Below are positions 19,255-30,942 of a stretch of DNA of 64,000 bases, one piece after another; within the stretch, counting starts at the first letter, position 1, and the number at the start of each line of letters is the position of its first letter. The notes under the pieces are model-generated. The model saw only the letters and a program-made list of their open reading frames with translations. It was not told the origin of the DNA and did not search any database. The stretch is taken from the NCBI GenBank assembly GCA_014239655.1, contig JAAZYM010000078.1, positions 1 to 64,000 on the forward strand, read 5' to 3'. Origin of the DNA: Flavobacteriales bacterium. GTDB lineage: Bacteria > Bacteroidota > Bacteroidia > Flavobacteriales > BACL11. Made by a program: the position numbers and the translations under genes.

Positions 19255-20067
19255 TGATCCTTGAGATATTTCTTCTTCAAAAGAAATGTCAGCTATAAAA
19301 CCCTCATGCGCTCTTACATTAAAAACTTGATTATTATCAAGTAGAAGATATTGCCCTTTTATACCTTTTAAAATTCCTTCGACACAATCATTCTTCTCAA
19401 GCTTCAGGCTTTTAACTTTAGTAGGATATTATGAGACTGGATATTTAATCTCAGTAACCGTATTATCCTCTAGGATATATTTTTTAAAATCATCAGGAAC
19501 ATAATTAGAAAGCTCGGATTTAATCTTCACTAGATCAATATACTTAGGCTCTCCAGATAACATTTTCCTCCAATTTGTCTTGTCAGAAACATGCTTTTTA
19601 ATAGAAACCTCAATATCACCAGAAAATCTTCTATTTGGAACTTCGGCTAGAATTATTGCTTGACTAGCGCCTTGATCCATCCACCTAATTACTCCCTGAC
19701 TAGACCTAGTAATCCCTACTTTAATTCCACTTGAATTTGCTAAATAGACATAATGTGGTGCTAACTGAAATTCCTTTTCCCATTCTAAATCTCTTTCTTC
19801 AATATCTAGATGAGCAGTACAAAGTTCGGGTTTAAAAATACTTTGAGATGCAAGTGGAGAATTCCAGAAACAATTATAACAAAAACCTGATCTATAAAAC
19901 TTACTCATTATTTTGTTACATTGACAAATCACTTTTCCTCTCCAATTAATCTTAATTCTTTTACCAATCAGATTATTTAAAAAGTAATCTTGCTTATTAA
20001 TATTCAAAGAATAATGAACGGCATCATTTAATGATGTATTCATCTTTTTAATTATATTAGAATGCAT
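19246..20067 (-). CDS. DUF2797-family protein interrupted by in-frame TAA (19429-19431); ORF track shows only 19429..20130
   Basis: Cys-rich CQCN...CYNCFW region plus GIKVGITR; same frame resumes after TAA as YPTKVKSLKLEKNDCVEGILKGIKGQYLLLDNNQVFNVRAHEGFIADISFEEEISQGSLF*. Start likely MHSNIIKKMN at 20067. Confidence 0.75.
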
Positions 20068-20074
20068 ATTTTTG
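20067..20074 (+). promoter_or_regulatory. TAnnTTTG-type element (TATTTTTG) for GH3-family gene
   Basis: Consensus match 29 nt upstream of TTG start. Confidence 0.35.
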
Positions 20075-20103
20075 TAATCTTTAAAGTCTAAATATATTGT
20101 TTT

Positions 20104-21627
20104 TTGATAAAATTCCCTTTTAAAAATCACATTCTTTCAACTTTATTAAAAAGACGTATTAAGCAAATTAATATAATTAGCGAGAGTCCTTTCAAGACTC
20201 AAAAAAATACATTCCATAAGCTAATTAATCAAGGAAAAAAAACAAAATTTGGTTCTAATCACAATTTTAAAGATATTGATAACTATCATAGTTTCATGGA
20301 TAACATTCCTGTTAGGACATATGAAGAAATATTTCCTTACATAGAAGAAACAAGAACAGGAAAAGAGAATATTTTATGGCCTGGAAAGATAAATTTATTT
20401 GCAAAATCTTCGGGAACAACAAATGCTAAAAATAAATTTATCCCATTGAGTAATGAAACATTATATAATTGCCATTTTAAAGGAGGTAAAGATATGCTAG
20501 CATTATATCTAAACAATAATCCGGAAAGTAATTTTTTTAATGGAAAAGGAATCATTATTGGAGGTTCTACAACAAACCATAATAATCTCACAGATGGCGA
20601 CATATCTGCTATCCTATTAGATAATTTCCCATTCTGGGTAAATACACATCGAATCCCTGATCTTAAAACTTCAATAATGAAAGATTGGAATAAAAAATTA
20701 GATAAAATCACATCCCAAGCAATTAATCAAAACATTACAAATTTATCTGGAGTCCCATCATGGATGCTTATTCTACTAAATAATATAATAAAAAAAACAG
20801 GTGAAAATAACATATCTGAAATTTGGCCAAATATTGAACTTTACATACATGGAGGAATAAACTTTGTCCCATATAAAAATCAATTTAAAAAGCTAATCCC
20901 ATCTAAGAAAATGAAGTACCTTGAGACATATAATGCTTCAGAAGGTTTCTTTGCCATTCAAGATAAAAATGATAATAACGATATGCTATTAATGCTAGAC
21001 TATGGTATTTTTTATGAATTTATAGAAAAAAATAAGTTGTCCAGTGCTTCAAAAGATTCTATAACAATAGAAAATGTGAAAAAGAATACTGAATATGCAA
21101 TGATTATAACAACAAACTCAGGTTTATGGAGATATCTAATTGGAGATATTATTGAGTTTACATCAATAAATCCTTTTAGAATAATAATTAAAGGAAGAAC
21201 TAAAAACTGCATTAATACATTTGGAGAGGAGTTAATGGTTCATAATAGTGATTATGCATTAAGTGTGGCATGTAAAGAGACCAATAGTGAGCTAGTTGAT
21301 TATACTGTCGCTCCTATATATATAAATAAAAATGCTGGCGCACATGAATGGGCAATAGAATTTAAGAAACCACCTAAATCCATTACTAAATTTGAAAAAA
21401 TATTAGATCTTAAGATAAAAGAAGTCAATTCTGATTATGAAGCAAAAAGATTCAATAACTTAATCATAAAAGAACCCAAAATAAACATTATTAATACTGG
21501 AGTCTTCTTAAAATGGTTAGATAGTAGAAAAAAACTTGGGGGACAAAATAAAATCACAAGATTAAACGAAGACAGAATATTAATTGAAGAAATAAAAAGA
21601 ATAAACAATGGAAGTTTTCAACAATAA
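20104..21627 (+). CDS. GH3-family (auxin-responsive promoter family-like) acyl-adenylate enzyme, TTG start
   Basis: FAKSSGTTNAKNKFIPLSNE; YLETYNASEGFFAIQD; YLIGDIIEF; INTFGEELM. Confidence 0.85.
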   Translation: MIKFPFKNHILSTLLKRRIKQINIISESPFKTQKNTFHKLINQGKKTKFGSNHNFKDIDNYHSFMDNIPVRTYEEIFPYIEETRTGKENILWPGKINLFAKSSGTTNAKNKFIPLSNETLYNCHFKGGKDMLALYLNNNPESNFFNGKGIIIGGSTTNHNNLTDGDISAILLDNFPFWVNTHRIPDLKTSIMKDWNKKLDKITSQAINQNITNLSGVPSWMLILLNNIIKKTGENNISEIWPNIELYIHGGINFVPYKNQFKKLIPSKKMKYLETYNASEGFFAIQDKNDNNDMLLMLDYGIFYEFIEKNKLSSASKDSITIENVKKNTEYAMIITTNSGLWRYLIGDIIEFTSINPFRIIIKGRTKNCINTFGEELMVHNSDYALSVACKETNSELVDYTVAPIYINKNAGAHEWAIEFKKPPKSITKFEKILDLKIKEVNSDYEAKRFNNLIIKEPKINIINTGVFLKWLDSRKKLGGQNKITRLNEDRILIEEIKRINNGSFQQ

Positions 21628-21693
21628 TTTATCTGATTAATTTTTTAATTCTTCAATAAAAATTCTTTTTTATATTAGTAAAAAAATAACAAC

Positions 21694-22308
21694 ATGCATA
21701 TTGCTATAGCCGGAAATATTGGTTCAGGAAAAACAACATTAACAACCTTACTATCAAAACATTTTAAATGGAAAGCACATTATGAAGATGTTGAAAACAA
21801 TCCATACTTAAATGATTTTTATAAAGAAATGCAAAGATGGGCTTTTAATCTACAGGTGTATTTTCTAAATAGTAGGTTTAGGCAAATCATTGATATTAAA
21901 AATAGCGGAGACAAATATATTCAAGACAGAACAATTTATGAAGATGCTTATATATTTGCTCCGAACCTGCATTCTATGGGTCTTATGAGCTCTAGAGACT
22001 TTGAGAATTATAAGGAAATATTTAATCTAATGGATAGTTTTATTCAAGGACCTGATCTACTTATATACCTAAGAGCTTCAGTTCCAAAATTAGTAGAACA
22101 AATCCAAAAAAGAGGTAGAGACTATGAGAACAGTATCAGATTAGACTATCTAACTAGACTTAATGAAAGATATGAAGCATGGATTGATGAGTATACTAAA
22201 GGGGAATTACTTATAATTGAGGTAGATAATATTAACTTCTCAGAAAATCAAGACGAGCTTGAAGAAATAATAAATAAGATAGAAACTAAATTAAAGAAAT
22301 TAGCTTAA
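21694..22308 (+). CDS. Deoxynucleoside kinase family (second copy)
   Basis: IAIAGNIGSGKTTLTTLLSKHF; QDRTIYEDAYIFA; DLLIYLRASVPKLVEQIQKRGRDYE. Confidence 0.88.
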   Translation: MHIAIAGNIGSGKTTLTTLLSKHFKWKAHYEDVENNPYLNDFYKEMQRWAFNLQVYFLNSRFRQIIDIKNSGDKYIQDRTIYEDAYIFAPNLHSMGLMSSRDFENYKEIFNLMDSFIQGPDLLIYLRASVPKLVEQIQKRGRDYENSIRLDYLTRLNERYEAWIDEYTKGELLIIEVDNINFSENQDELEEIINKIETKLKKLA

Positions 22309-24855
22309 TTATTTCTTTCCTTTAAAATTAATCACCATCTCATTAACTAAGATCTCTCCTTTAAGATAAGTAACCTCATCTTTTCTAAGATCATAATATA
22401 TTTCTACTTCTCTGTCTTTCCCAACAATATTTAACATACCACCAATCTTATAAGGATAGAGATCTTTATCAGAATTCGTAAATGTAGAGCTCATTGCTGT
22501 AAATACAATAGGTTCTTTACAATTTGAAATAAACTGCTCACACTTTGCTCCACCAGAATTACATGTTAAATCATTACTTAATGTAATAGTTTGTAGCCTA
22601 TTCTCACTATATCCAAAATCATCAGCTATCGTCAATATTACAACGTTTTCACTGTCAACTACTTTGTACGCTTCTTCTATAGTCTGAATATTGTTATTTT
22701 CAATCTGAGTACTTGATACATTAGTCAATGATGGAGCAATTACTAATGCAACCACAGACATTAACTTTAAAAGAATATTTAGCGAAGGGCCTGATGTGTC
22801 TTTAAATGGATCTCCTACAGTGTCACCAACAACTGCAGCTTTGTGAGCCTCCGTTCCTTTTCTTCCCTGCTCTTCAATCATCTTTTTTGCATTATCCCAA
22901 GCTCCTCCAGCATTTGACTGAAATATAGCCATCAAGACTCCAGTTGTAGTAACTCCAGCTAATAATCCACCAAGCATTTCAGCTCCTCCAATATATCCTA
23001 CTAATACAGGAACTAAAATTGCTAATAAACCAGGAGCAACCATTTCTTTAATAGATGCCTTTGTTGAAATATCAACACACTTATCATATTCTGCAACACC
23101 ATTAGCTGCATCAAATATTTTCCTATCTGATTCTGATGCTTTTGACATATCTGAATCATATTTTCTCATAACCTCTAAGGCTGCTTTAAGAGCAGGAATA
23201 TCTCTAAACTGTCTTCTAACTTCCTCAATCATCGCCATTGCAGCTCTTCCTACAGCATTCATTGATAGAGCAGAAAACACAAATGGTAACATACCACCAA
23301 CTAATAATCCTGCCATAATTTTAGGTTGAGACACATCAATAGATTCAATACCTGCAGTCTTCATAAATGCAGCAAATAATGCTAGAGCCGTTAAAGCAGC
23401 AGATGCAATTGCAAATCCCTTCCCAATTGCAGCAGTTGTGTTACCTACTGCATCTAATTTATCTGTTCTTTCTCTTACTTCAGAAGGAAGCTCAGCCATC
23501 TCAGCTATTCCTCCAGCATTATCAGAAATAGGACCATATGCATCAACAGCTAATTGAATCCCTGTATTGGCTAACATTCCTACAGCAGCAATAGCAATAC
23601 CATATAATCCTGCAAAATGATTTGAAACAATAATAGCAGAAGCAATTAAAATAATTGGCATTGCTGTAGACATCATTCCAACACCTAAACCAGCAATAAT
23701 TGTTGTAGCTGAACCAGTTTCTGATTGCTCAACAATTGAATTGACAGGTTTAGTACCAGTACCTGTATAATATTCTGTTGCTTTTCCAACCATTAAACCA
23801 GCAACTAAACCAGCAATTGTTGCCCAAAATACACCCATTGATGTATATTCCATTCCATTACTTACCCATGTTTCAGGAAGCATGGTATCTATAATGAAAT
23901 AAGACGCAACTAACATTAGTGCTGCAGAACCAAATTCCCCTAAATTAAGTGCTTTATGTGGAGAACCACCATCCTTAACTTTAACAAGGAATGTTCCTAG
24001 AATTGACATTACAATACCAACAGCAGCTAAAACTAATGGTAAATAAACAGCTCCTAAACCATCAAAATTAGCTCCAAATTCAGGTAATGTAGCATATACA
24101 GCACCTAAAACCATTGTAGCTATTATTGACCCTACATATGATTCAAAAAGATCTGCTCCCATTCCAGCAACATCTCCTACATTGTCTCCTACATTATCAG
24201 CAATTGTTGCTGGATTTAAAGGATGGTCCTCAGGTATACCTGCTTCCACCTTTCCAACAAGATCTGCACCAACATCAGCAGCTTTTGTATATATTCCTCC
24301 TCCAACACGTGCAAAAAGAGCAATTGATGATGCTCCTAATGAAAAACCAGAAAGAACATTTAATACCATATCAAGATTATCACCCCACATACCTTGATAT
24401 ATAAAAAGTAAAGAACTTAAACCAAGAACTCCAAGACCAACTACGCCTAACCCCATCACTGCACCACCAGAAAAAGCTACTTCAAGCGCTTTACCTAATG
24501 ATGTTCTAGCTGCTTGAGTTGTTCTAACATTAGCCTTTGTAGCTACTTTCATTCCAATAAATCCTGCTAATGCAGAACATATTGCTCCTACTATAAAAGA
24601 AACTGCAACTAAACCATGAGATGTTTCTTCATTTGATCCTTTAAAAAATAGTAAAATTGCTACTGCAACTACAAATACAGACAATACTTTGTATTCTGCC
24701 TTTAAAAACGACATTGCTCCATCAGCAATATTCTTAGCAATTTTAGACATTTTTTCGTCACCTTCATCTTGTTTAGAGACCCATGCATTTTTCCAAAATA
24801 CAAATCCTAATGCTAAGACTCCAAAAAGTGGTAAATATGATACAATAATTTCCAT
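22309..24855 (-). CDS. hppA: Membrane-bound ion-translocating pyrophosphatase with C-terminal extension of about 138 aa
   Basis: [90 protein letters not shown] then non-canonical tail. Confidence 0.95.
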   Translation of the reverse strand: MEIIVSYLPLFGVLALGFVFWKNAWVSKQDEGDEKMSKIAKNIADGAMSFLKAEYKVLSVFVVAVAILLFFKGSNEETSHGLVAVSFIVGAICSALAGFIGMKVATKANVRTTQAARTSLGKALEVAFSGGAVMGLGVVGLGVLGLSSLLFIYQGMWGDNLDMVLNVLSGFSLGASSIALFARVGGGIYTKAADVGADLVGKVEAGIPEDHPLNPATIADNVGDNVGDVAGMGADLFESYVGSIIATMVLGAVYATLPEFGANFDGLGAVYLPLVLAAVGIVMSILGTFLVKVKDGGSPHKALNLGEFGSAALMLVASYFIIDTMLPETWVSNGMEYTSMGVFWATIAGLVAGLMVGKATEYYTGTGTKPVNSIVEQSETGSATTIIAGLGVGMMSTAMPIILIASAIIVSNHFAGLYGIAIAAVGMLANTGIQLAVDAYGPISDNAGGIAEMAELPSEVRERTDKLDAVGNTTAAIGKGFAIASAALTALALFAAFMKTAGIESIDVSQPKIMAGLLVGGMLPFVFSALSMNAVGRAAMAMIEEVRRQFRDIPALKAALEVMRKYDSDMSKASESDRKIFDAANGVAEYDKCVDISTKASIKEMVAPGLLAILVPVLVGYIGGAEMLGGLLAGVTTTGVLMAIFQSNAGGAWDNAKKMIEEQGRKGTEAHKAAVVGDTVGDPFKDTSGPSLNILLKLMSVVALVIAPSLTNVSSTQIENNNIQTIEEAYKVVDSENVVILTIADDFGYSENRLQTITLSNDLTCNSGGAKCEQFISNCKEPIVFTAMSSTFTNSDKDLYPYKIGGMLNIVGKDREVEIYYDLRKDEVTYLKGEILVNEMVINFKGKK

Positions 24856-24888
24856 CGTGTTTTATTTTTATTTGTTTTTATTCGTGTG

Positions 24889-24896
24889 CAAAAATA
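24889..24896 (-). promoter_or_regulatory. TAnnTTTG-type element (TATTTTTG) for hppA
   Basis: Consensus match 33 nt upstream of ATG. Confidence 0.4.
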
Positions 24897-25012
24897 ATAT
24901 TTTTGTTTAAGTAAGGCATCCTTTATTAACTAATATAATATAATACATATTTATCACGAGTAAGCGTTGATATTTTTTATTAAAAAACTAAATTTAATTT
25001 AATGGATTTAGT

Positions 25013-25020
25013 TAGCTTTG
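25013..25020 (+). promoter_or_regulatory. TAnnTTTG-type element (TAGCTTTG) for etfB-etfA
   Basis: Consensus match 26 nt upstream of ATG. Confidence 0.45.
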
Positions 25021-25046
25021 TTTACTAAATTATTAAGACAAAAAAA

Positions 25047-25793
25047 ATGAAAATCTTAGTTTGTATAAGTAGCGTTCCTGACACCACATCAAAAATTAAT
25101 TTCACTGAAAATAATACTAGATTTGACACTAATAATATTCAATATGTAATTAACCCATATGATGAATTTGGATTAACAAAAGCAGTAATGCTAAAAGAGA
25201 AATTACAAGCAACTGTTACCGTTGTAACAGTTGGAGAATCATCTGTTGAGCCAGTTATGAGAAAATCCCTTGCTATAGGAGCAGATAATGCAATAAGGAT
25301 AAACTTTACTCCAGAAGACAGCTATTCAACTGCAAAAGAAATATCTAATTATGTAAAGAACAATCCTTATGATATTATAATTGCAGGTAAAGAATCTAGC
25401 GATTATAACGGTGGGGCAGTTCCAGGTATTATTGCTGAGATTTTAGATATTCCATTTATAAATGCATGTAATGGTTTAAATATCGATGGTGATAACGCAG
25501 AATTAAGCAGAGAAATTGATGGAGGTACTGAAAGGCTAAAAATCAAAACTCCTTTTATTATTGGTGGACAAAAAGGATTAGTTGAAGAACGTGAACTAAG
25601 AATTCCAAATATGAGAGGGATAATGACCGCAAGAACAAAACCATTAGAAGTTATTGATCCCTCTGAAAAGATAAGCCTTACAGAATCTGTATCATTTGAT
25701 AAACCAAGACCAAAAGGAGAATGCAAAATAATCTCTAAAGACAATATCAATGATCTGGTTAATGAGCTTCATAATGTTGCAAAAGTTATATAA
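25047..25793 (+). CDS. etfB: Electron transfer flavoprotein beta subunit
   Basis: MKILVCISSVPDTTSKI; NPYDEFGLTKAV; IIAGKESSDYNGGAVPGIIAE. Confidence 0.93.
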   Translation: MKILVCISSVPDTTSKINFTENNTRFDTNNIQYVINPYDEFGLTKAVMLKEKLQATVTVVTVGESSVEPVMRKSLAIGADNAIRINFTPEDSYSTAKEISNYVKNNPYDIIIAGKESSDYNGGAVPGIIAEILDIPFINACNGLNIDGDNAELSREIDGGTERLKIKTPFIIGGQKGLVEERELRIPNMRGIMTARTKPLEVIDPSEKISLTESVSFDKPRPKGECKIISKDNINDLVNELHNVAKVI

Positions 25794-25808
25794 TTTAAAA
25801 AATAAAAT

Positions 25809-26759
25809 ATGTCAATATTAGTATATGCAGAAAACTGGGATGGTAGATTTAGAAAAAGTGCTTTTGAAGCAATTTCATATGCAAAAAAAGCATCTATACT
25901 TTTCCAGACTAATGTAAAAACAATATCAATAGGTGCAGTTGATAATACTGAGTTGGAGAGATTGGGAGAGTTTGGTACAGATAAAATTATCTCCTATCCA
26001 AACATCAACAAAAGTAATGGAAAAGCTATAGCGCTAATTTTAGAGCAAGAGGCTAAGGATTGCAAACTAATTATCTTATCAAATACCTTTAATGCAAAAA
26101 CGATTGCTCCAAGGGTTTCAGCCAAATTAATGGCCGGATTAATAACAAATGTTATATCTCATATAGATAATACTGAAAATATCTGTATCAAAAGACAAGC
26201 CTTTTCATCCAAAGCTATTGAAAAAACTAAACTTAATTCAAATATTGGTGTTTTAACAATTGCACCAAATGCTTTTGAGATTAATCCAAATCCTGGAGAT
26301 TGTGAGATTGAAATTAATAACAAAGAAATAGAATCAGATGTAGTTGTATTAGGAAAAGATGTAAATAAAGGTAAAATATCTCTATCGGAAGCAGAAATTG
26401 TTGTTTCTGCAGGGAGAGGACTAAAAGCTGCTGAAAACTGGGGTATGATAGAAGAACTAGCTGACGTTTTAGGAGCTGCAACAGCATGCTCAAAACCTGT
26501 CTCTGATATTGGATGGAGGCCACATTCTGAACATGTTGGTCAAACAGGGAAAGCAATTGCGCCAAATCTATATATTGCAATTGGAATTTCTGGAGCCATA
26601 CAACACCTTGCTGGAGTAAACTCATCTAAAACCATGGTAGCCATTAACACAGATCCAGAAGCCCCTTTCTTCAAAGCTGCAGATTACGGGATTATAGGAG
26701 ATGCTTTTGAGGTAGTTCCTGAGTTAATTACAGAAATTAAAAATTTCAAAAACAATTAA
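25809..26759 (+). CDS. etfA: Electron transfer flavoprotein alpha subunit
   Basis: C-terminal [55 protein letters not shown]. Confidence 0.95.
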   Translation: MSILVYAENWDGRFRKSAFEAISYAKKASILFQTNVKTISIGAVDNTELERLGEFGTDKIISYPNINKSNGKAIALILEQEAKDCKLIILSNTFNAKTIAPRVSAKLMAGLITNVISHIDNTENICIKRQAFSSKAIEKTKLNSNIGVLTIAPNAFEINPNPGDCEIEINNKEIESDVVVLGKDVNKGKISLSEAEIVVSAGRGLKAAENWGMIEELADVLGAATACSKPVSDIGWRPHSEHVGQTGKAIAPNLYIAIGISGAIQHLAGVNSSKTMVAINTDPEAPFFKAADYGIIGDAFEVVPELITEIKNFKNN

Positions 26760-26761
26760 TC

Positions 26762-27337
26762 TTGGATCTAATTCAACTAAATATATCTGCAATAAGACAA
26801 AGTGACTCTCAGAATAATGCTTATGTTCTACTTCTTAATGAAACGGTTGGAAAGAGGCAATTACCTATTGTAATTGGATGGTGTGAAGCACGGGCTATTG
26901 CGGTTGCCTTAGATAATAAAGAACAAACTGAAAGGCCACTAACACATGATCTGTTTAAATCATTTGGAGATAGTTTTAATATAACCATTAATAAGATTGT
27001 TATTCACAAACTAGTTGAAGGGGTTTTTCACTCTACATTCTATTGTAAAAATATTGCTTCAAATGAAGAGACTGAAATTGATGCAAGAACTTCTGATGCG
27101 ATAGCAATAGCAATACGGTTTTCATGTCCAATATTTACATATGAAGAGATACTCTCTAGAGCAGCAATATTAATAAATGATCCCTCAAAACACACGAAAA
27201 AAGAAAAAGAAAAAGAAAAAGAAATAAGTATGTATAGCCTAAAGGAATTACAAGAATCTCTACAAGAAGCTATCAAGATTGAAAATTATGAAAAAGCATC
27301 TGTTATAAGAGACGAAATTAAAAGAAGGACATCATGA
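26762..27337 (+). CDS. Bifunctional nuclease domain (DUF151) protein with C-terminal UvrB/UvrC-type motif; TTG start
   Basis: LPIVIGWCEARAIAVAL; DARTSDAIAIAIR; C-terminal LQEAIKIENYEKASVIRDEIKRR. Confidence 0.85.
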   Translation: MDLIQLNISAIRQSDSQNNAYVLLLNETVGKRQLPIVIGWCEARAIAVALDNKEQTERPLTHDLFKSFGDSFNITINKIVIHKLVEGVFHSTFYCKNIASNEETEIDARTSDAIAIAIRFSCPIFTYEEILSRAAILINDPSKHTKKEKEKEKEISMYSLKELQESLQEAIKIENYEKASVIRDEIKRRTS

Positions 27338-29016
27338 GATACTTTTTGTTTTTTGTTATAAATCTTATATTTACTTTTTCTCTTTCAGCAGAAGAAGACA
27401 CATCAGATTGGTTAAACTATTCCTCAAAATGGTTTTTTTCAGAAATAAAATCTGAAAATTCTAGCAATACACAATTTAACAAAAGAGATTACCTGTTAAT
27501 TAATGACAACAATACATTTGAGTATAAAATTTCTAAAAAAAATTTATTTGCCAAAGGCACATGGACCCTTAATAACAATTTGATAGTTTTTAATTATTCT
27601 CTTCCTTCTGATACAACAAGAGAATATTTAATAGATTATACTGAAGATAAATTAATATTATTTGAGAATAATATTAATTATATTTTTTCAAAAAACCCAA
27701 TAATTACAAAAAGCAAGACATCTATACTTAACAAAATACTTCGAGGAATACTTGGCTTGATTTCTCTAATCTTTTTAGCATTCCTATTTAGTAGAGATAG
27801 AAAAAATATTAATTGGTCTTTAGTAATTAAAGGTTTATTAATTCAAGTACTATTAGCAATATTAATTCTAAAAGTACCAATCATACAAGATATTTTTGAA
27901 TGGATAAGCTCTTTATTTGTAACTGTTTTACAATTCTCTAAACAAGGAGCATTATTTTTGTTTGGAGATACATTAGTGAATAGTAATGAATTTGGAGCAA
28001 TCTTTGCTTTCCAAATCTTACCTACAATTCTATTCTTTTCAGCACTAACTAGTCTTCTTTTTTATTTAGGTATATTACAAAAAATAGTCTTTGCTTTTGC
28101 TTATATAATGAAGAAAACATTGAGACTATCAGGAGCTGAAAGTTTATCTGCTGCTGGAAATATCTTTCTAGGACAAACAGAATCACCACTTCTAATTAAA
28201 CCATATATTGAGAAGATGACAATGTCAGAATTATTATGCTTAATGTCTGGAGGAATGGCTACAATAGCTGGAGGTGTACTAGCAGCATATATAGGTTTCC
28301 TTGGGGGTAATGACCCAGTACAGCAACTTTTCTTTGCGAAACATCTTTTAACTGCCTCTGTTATGTCAGCTCCAGCAGCTGTTGTTTTAGCTAAAATATT
28401 ATTACCAGAAACTGAAGAAATTAATGAAGATATGACCATCTCAAATGAAAAACTTGGCTCTAATTCATTTGAAGCAATTAGTATCGGAACAGGCCAGGGT
28501 GTTAGATTAGCAATAAATGTTGGTGCTATGTTATTAGTTTTTATCGCATTTATAACTATGATTAATTATTTCTTAAAAGATTTTTTTGGTGATATTACAG
28601 GTTTAAATAATTCAATCATTTCATTAACTAATGGACAATATACAGGGCTAACTTTAGAATTTCTTTTAGGTTACATACTTGCTCCTTTAACTTGGTTAAT
28701 GGGAGTATGTAAAGAAGACATGATATTGGTAGGTCAACTTCTAGGCGAAAAGACAATACTTAATGAATTTGTAGCCTACATATCTCTATCTGATCTAAAA
28801 GAGAGTGGAAGATTCTTTGAAGAAAAATCAATAATTATTTCAACCTATATTCTATGCGGTTTCGCGAACTTCCTGTCAATTGGAATACAAATTGGAGGGA
28901 TTGGATCTTTAGCACCAAATCGAACCAGTGATCTGTCAAGACTTGGAATTTTAGCATTAATTGCAGGAACATTAGCATCATTATTAACAGCAGTTATAGT
29001 AGGAGCAATACTTTAG
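27334..29016 (+). CDS. NupC-type nucleoside transporter with signal peptide and N-terminal lipocalin-like extension
   Basis: Membrane core [55 protein letters not shown]-terminal ~120 aa beta-rich region. Confidence 0.85.
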   Translation: MRYFLFFVINLIFTFSLSAEEDTSDWLNYSSKWFFSEIKSENSSNTQFNKRDYLLINDNNTFEYKISKKNLFAKGTWTLNNNLIVFNYSLPSDTTREYLIDYTEDKLILFENNINYIFSKNPIITKSKTSILNKILRGILGLISLIFLAFLFSRDRKNINWSLVIKGLLIQVLLAILILKVPIIQDIFEWISSLFVTVLQFSKQGALFLFGDTLVNSNEFGAIFAFQILPTILFFSALTSLLFYLGILQKIVFAFAYIMKKTLRLSGAESLSAAGNIFLGQTESPLLIKPYIEKMTMSELLCLMSGGMATIAGGVLAAYIGFLGGNDPVQQLFFAKHLLTASVMSAPAAVVLAKILLPETEEINEDMTISNEKLGSNSFEAISIGTGQGVRLAINVGAMLLVFIAFITMINYFLKDFFGDITGLNNSIISLTNGQYTGLTLEFLLGYILAPLTWLMGVCKEDMILVGQLLGEKTILNEFVAYISLSDLKESGRFFEEKSIIISTYILCGFANFLSIGIQIGGIGSLAPNRTSDLSRLGILALIAGTLASLLTAVIVGAIL

Positions 29017-29018
29017 TA

Positions 29019-29813
29019 ATGAAACAATATCTAGATCTAATGGAGCATGTGATGGAGAATGGAACTCTAAAAACTGACAGGACAGGAACAGGTACAAAAA
29101 GTGTTTTTGGACATCAAATGAGATTTGACTTATCTAAAGGGTTTCCTTGTATTACAACAAAGAAATTACACCTAAAATCTATTATCCATGAATTACTATG
29201 GTTCTTAAAAGGGGACACAAATATTAAATACCTAAATGATAATGGAGTTAGAATATGGGATGAATGGGCAGATAAGGAAGGTAATCTAGGACATGTATAT
29301 GGATATCAATGGCGAAGTTGGCCTACTCCTGATGGAAAACATATTGATCAAATAAAAAAAGTAATTGAGCAATTAAAACAACATCCAGATAGCAGACGGA
29401 TTATAGTAAGCGCATGGAATGTAGGTGAACTTGAAATAATGGCTCTACCTCCTTGTCATACTTTTTTTCAATTTTATGTAGCAGACAATAAATTATCATG
29501 TCAATTATATCAAAGAAGTGCTGATATTTTTCTAGGTGTCCCATTTAATATAGCTTCTTATGCATTATTAACAATGATGATGGCTCAAGTTTGCAACCTA
29601 GAATTAGGGGATTTTATTCATACCTTAGGAGATGCTCATATATATACAAATCATTTTGAACAGACTAAACTTCAATTAAGTAGAGCTCCTAAAAAACTAC
29701 CTAGAATGGAGATTAATGAGAAGATTAGAGATATCTTTGATTTTAAATTTGAAGATTTTGAACTAGTTGATTATGATTTTCACCCACATATCAAAGGGAA
29801 AGTTGCTATCTAA
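29019..29813 (+). CDS. thyA: Thymidylate synthase
   Basis: [56 protein letters not shown]. Confidence 0.97.
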   Translation: MKQYLDLMEHVMENGTLKTDRTGTGTKSVFGHQMRFDLSKGFPCITTKKLHLKSIIHELLWFLKGDTNIKYLNDNGVRIWDEWADKEGNLGHVYGYQWRSWPTPDGKHIDQIKKVIEQLKQHPDSRRIIVSAWNVGELEIMALPPCHTFFQFYVADNKLSCQLYQRSADIFLGVPFNIASYALLTMMMAQVCNLELGDFIHTLGDAHIYTNHFEQTKLQLSRAPKKLPRMEINEKIRDIFDFKFEDFELVDYDFHPHIKGKVAI

Positions 29814-29829
29814 TTAAATAGAAGATATT

Positions 29830-30942
29830 ATGAAAAAGATTATTGTCTTAGGAGCAGGATTAGTTGGTAGAGTAATGACTGAAGATTTAGCTAAAGACTA
29901 TGAGGTTACATCAATAGACATCTCTCAAGAAAATCTAGACAACATTAATGCAGAAAATATAAAAAAGATTTGTGCTGATATTTCAGATTCAGAATCTTTA
30001 AAAGAGTATATAAAAGATTGTGATTTAGTGATAGGAGCAGTACCTGGATTTATGGGTTATAAAATGATGAGAGATGTTATTGAAGCTAAAAAAAATATTG
30101 TGGACATATCATTTTATCCAGAAGACCCATTTGGACTTGATGAACTAGCTAAAAAAAACAATGTTATTGCAATTATGGATTGTGGAGTAGCTCCAGGAAT
30201 GGGTAATATAATCTTTGGTCATCATAATAATAGCATGCAAATATCAGATTACGAATGTCTTGTAGGGGGACTTCCTGTAAAGCGAGAATGGCCATATGAA
30301 TATCAAGCTGTTTTTTCACCGATTGATGTCATTGAAGAATATATAAGGCCTGCAAGATTTGTCCAAAACAAACAACTAATTGTTAAAGAAGCGCTATCTG
30401 AAACAGAATTAATAGAATTTGACGAGATTGGGACATTAGAAAGCTGGAATTCTGATGGACTTAGAAGTTTGATTAAAACTATGTCACACGTTCCAAATAT
30501 GATTGAGAAAACACTAAGATATCCAGGCTGTGTCGAATATCTAAAAGTATTACGAGAAAGCGGATTTTTCTCATATGATGAAATAAACATTAATGGCACT
30601 AACATTCGACCAATAGACGTAACTTCTAAACTCCTTTTCCCTAAATGGGAAATGAAAGAGGGAGATCAAGACTTTACTGTAATGAGAATAATTATTAAAG
30701 GAAAAGAAAATGAGAAAGAAGTAATCTACAGATATAATCTTCTAGATAGATATCAAGATAATACTATCTCAATGGCAAGAACAACTGGCTACACCTGTAC
30801 AGCGGTTGCTAATCTAGTATTAGAAAATAAATATACACGAATTGGAATCTCCCCCCCTGAATTTTTAGGAGACCATTTTAAAGAGGTACGAGGCTATCTG
30901 AAAAATAGAAATGTTCATTATAACTTTAGTAAAATAAAATGA
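29830..30942 (+). CDS. Saccharopine dehydrogenase-family protein
   Basis: N-terminal Rossmann motif MKKIIVLGAGLVGRVMTEDLA; CGVAPGMGN. Confidence 0.85.
   Translation: MKKIIVLGAGLVGRVMTEDLAKDYEVTSIDISQENLDNINAENIKKICADISDSESLKEYIKDCDLVIGAVPGFMGYKMMRDVIEAKKNIVDISFYPEDPFGLDELAKKNNVIAIMDCGVAPGMGNIIFGHHNNSMQISDYECLVGGLPVKREWPYEYQAVFSPIDVIEEYIRPARFVQNKQLIVKEALSETELIEFDEIGTLESWNSDGLRSLIKTMSHVPNMIEKTLRYPGCVEYLKVLRESGFFSYDEININGTNIRPIDVTSKLLFPKWEMKEGDQDFTVMRIIIKGKENEKEVIYRYNLLDRYQDNTISMARTTGYTCTAVANLVLENKYTRIGISPPEFLGDHFKEVRGYLKNRNVHYNFSKIK

Noticed and set aside
19429-19431. Stop-codon reassignment, selenocysteine or pyrrolysine as explanation for the DUF2797 internal stop
   Set aside because: The codon is TAA, which is used as the normal terminator by many genes in this window; Sec uses TGA and Pyl uses TAG.
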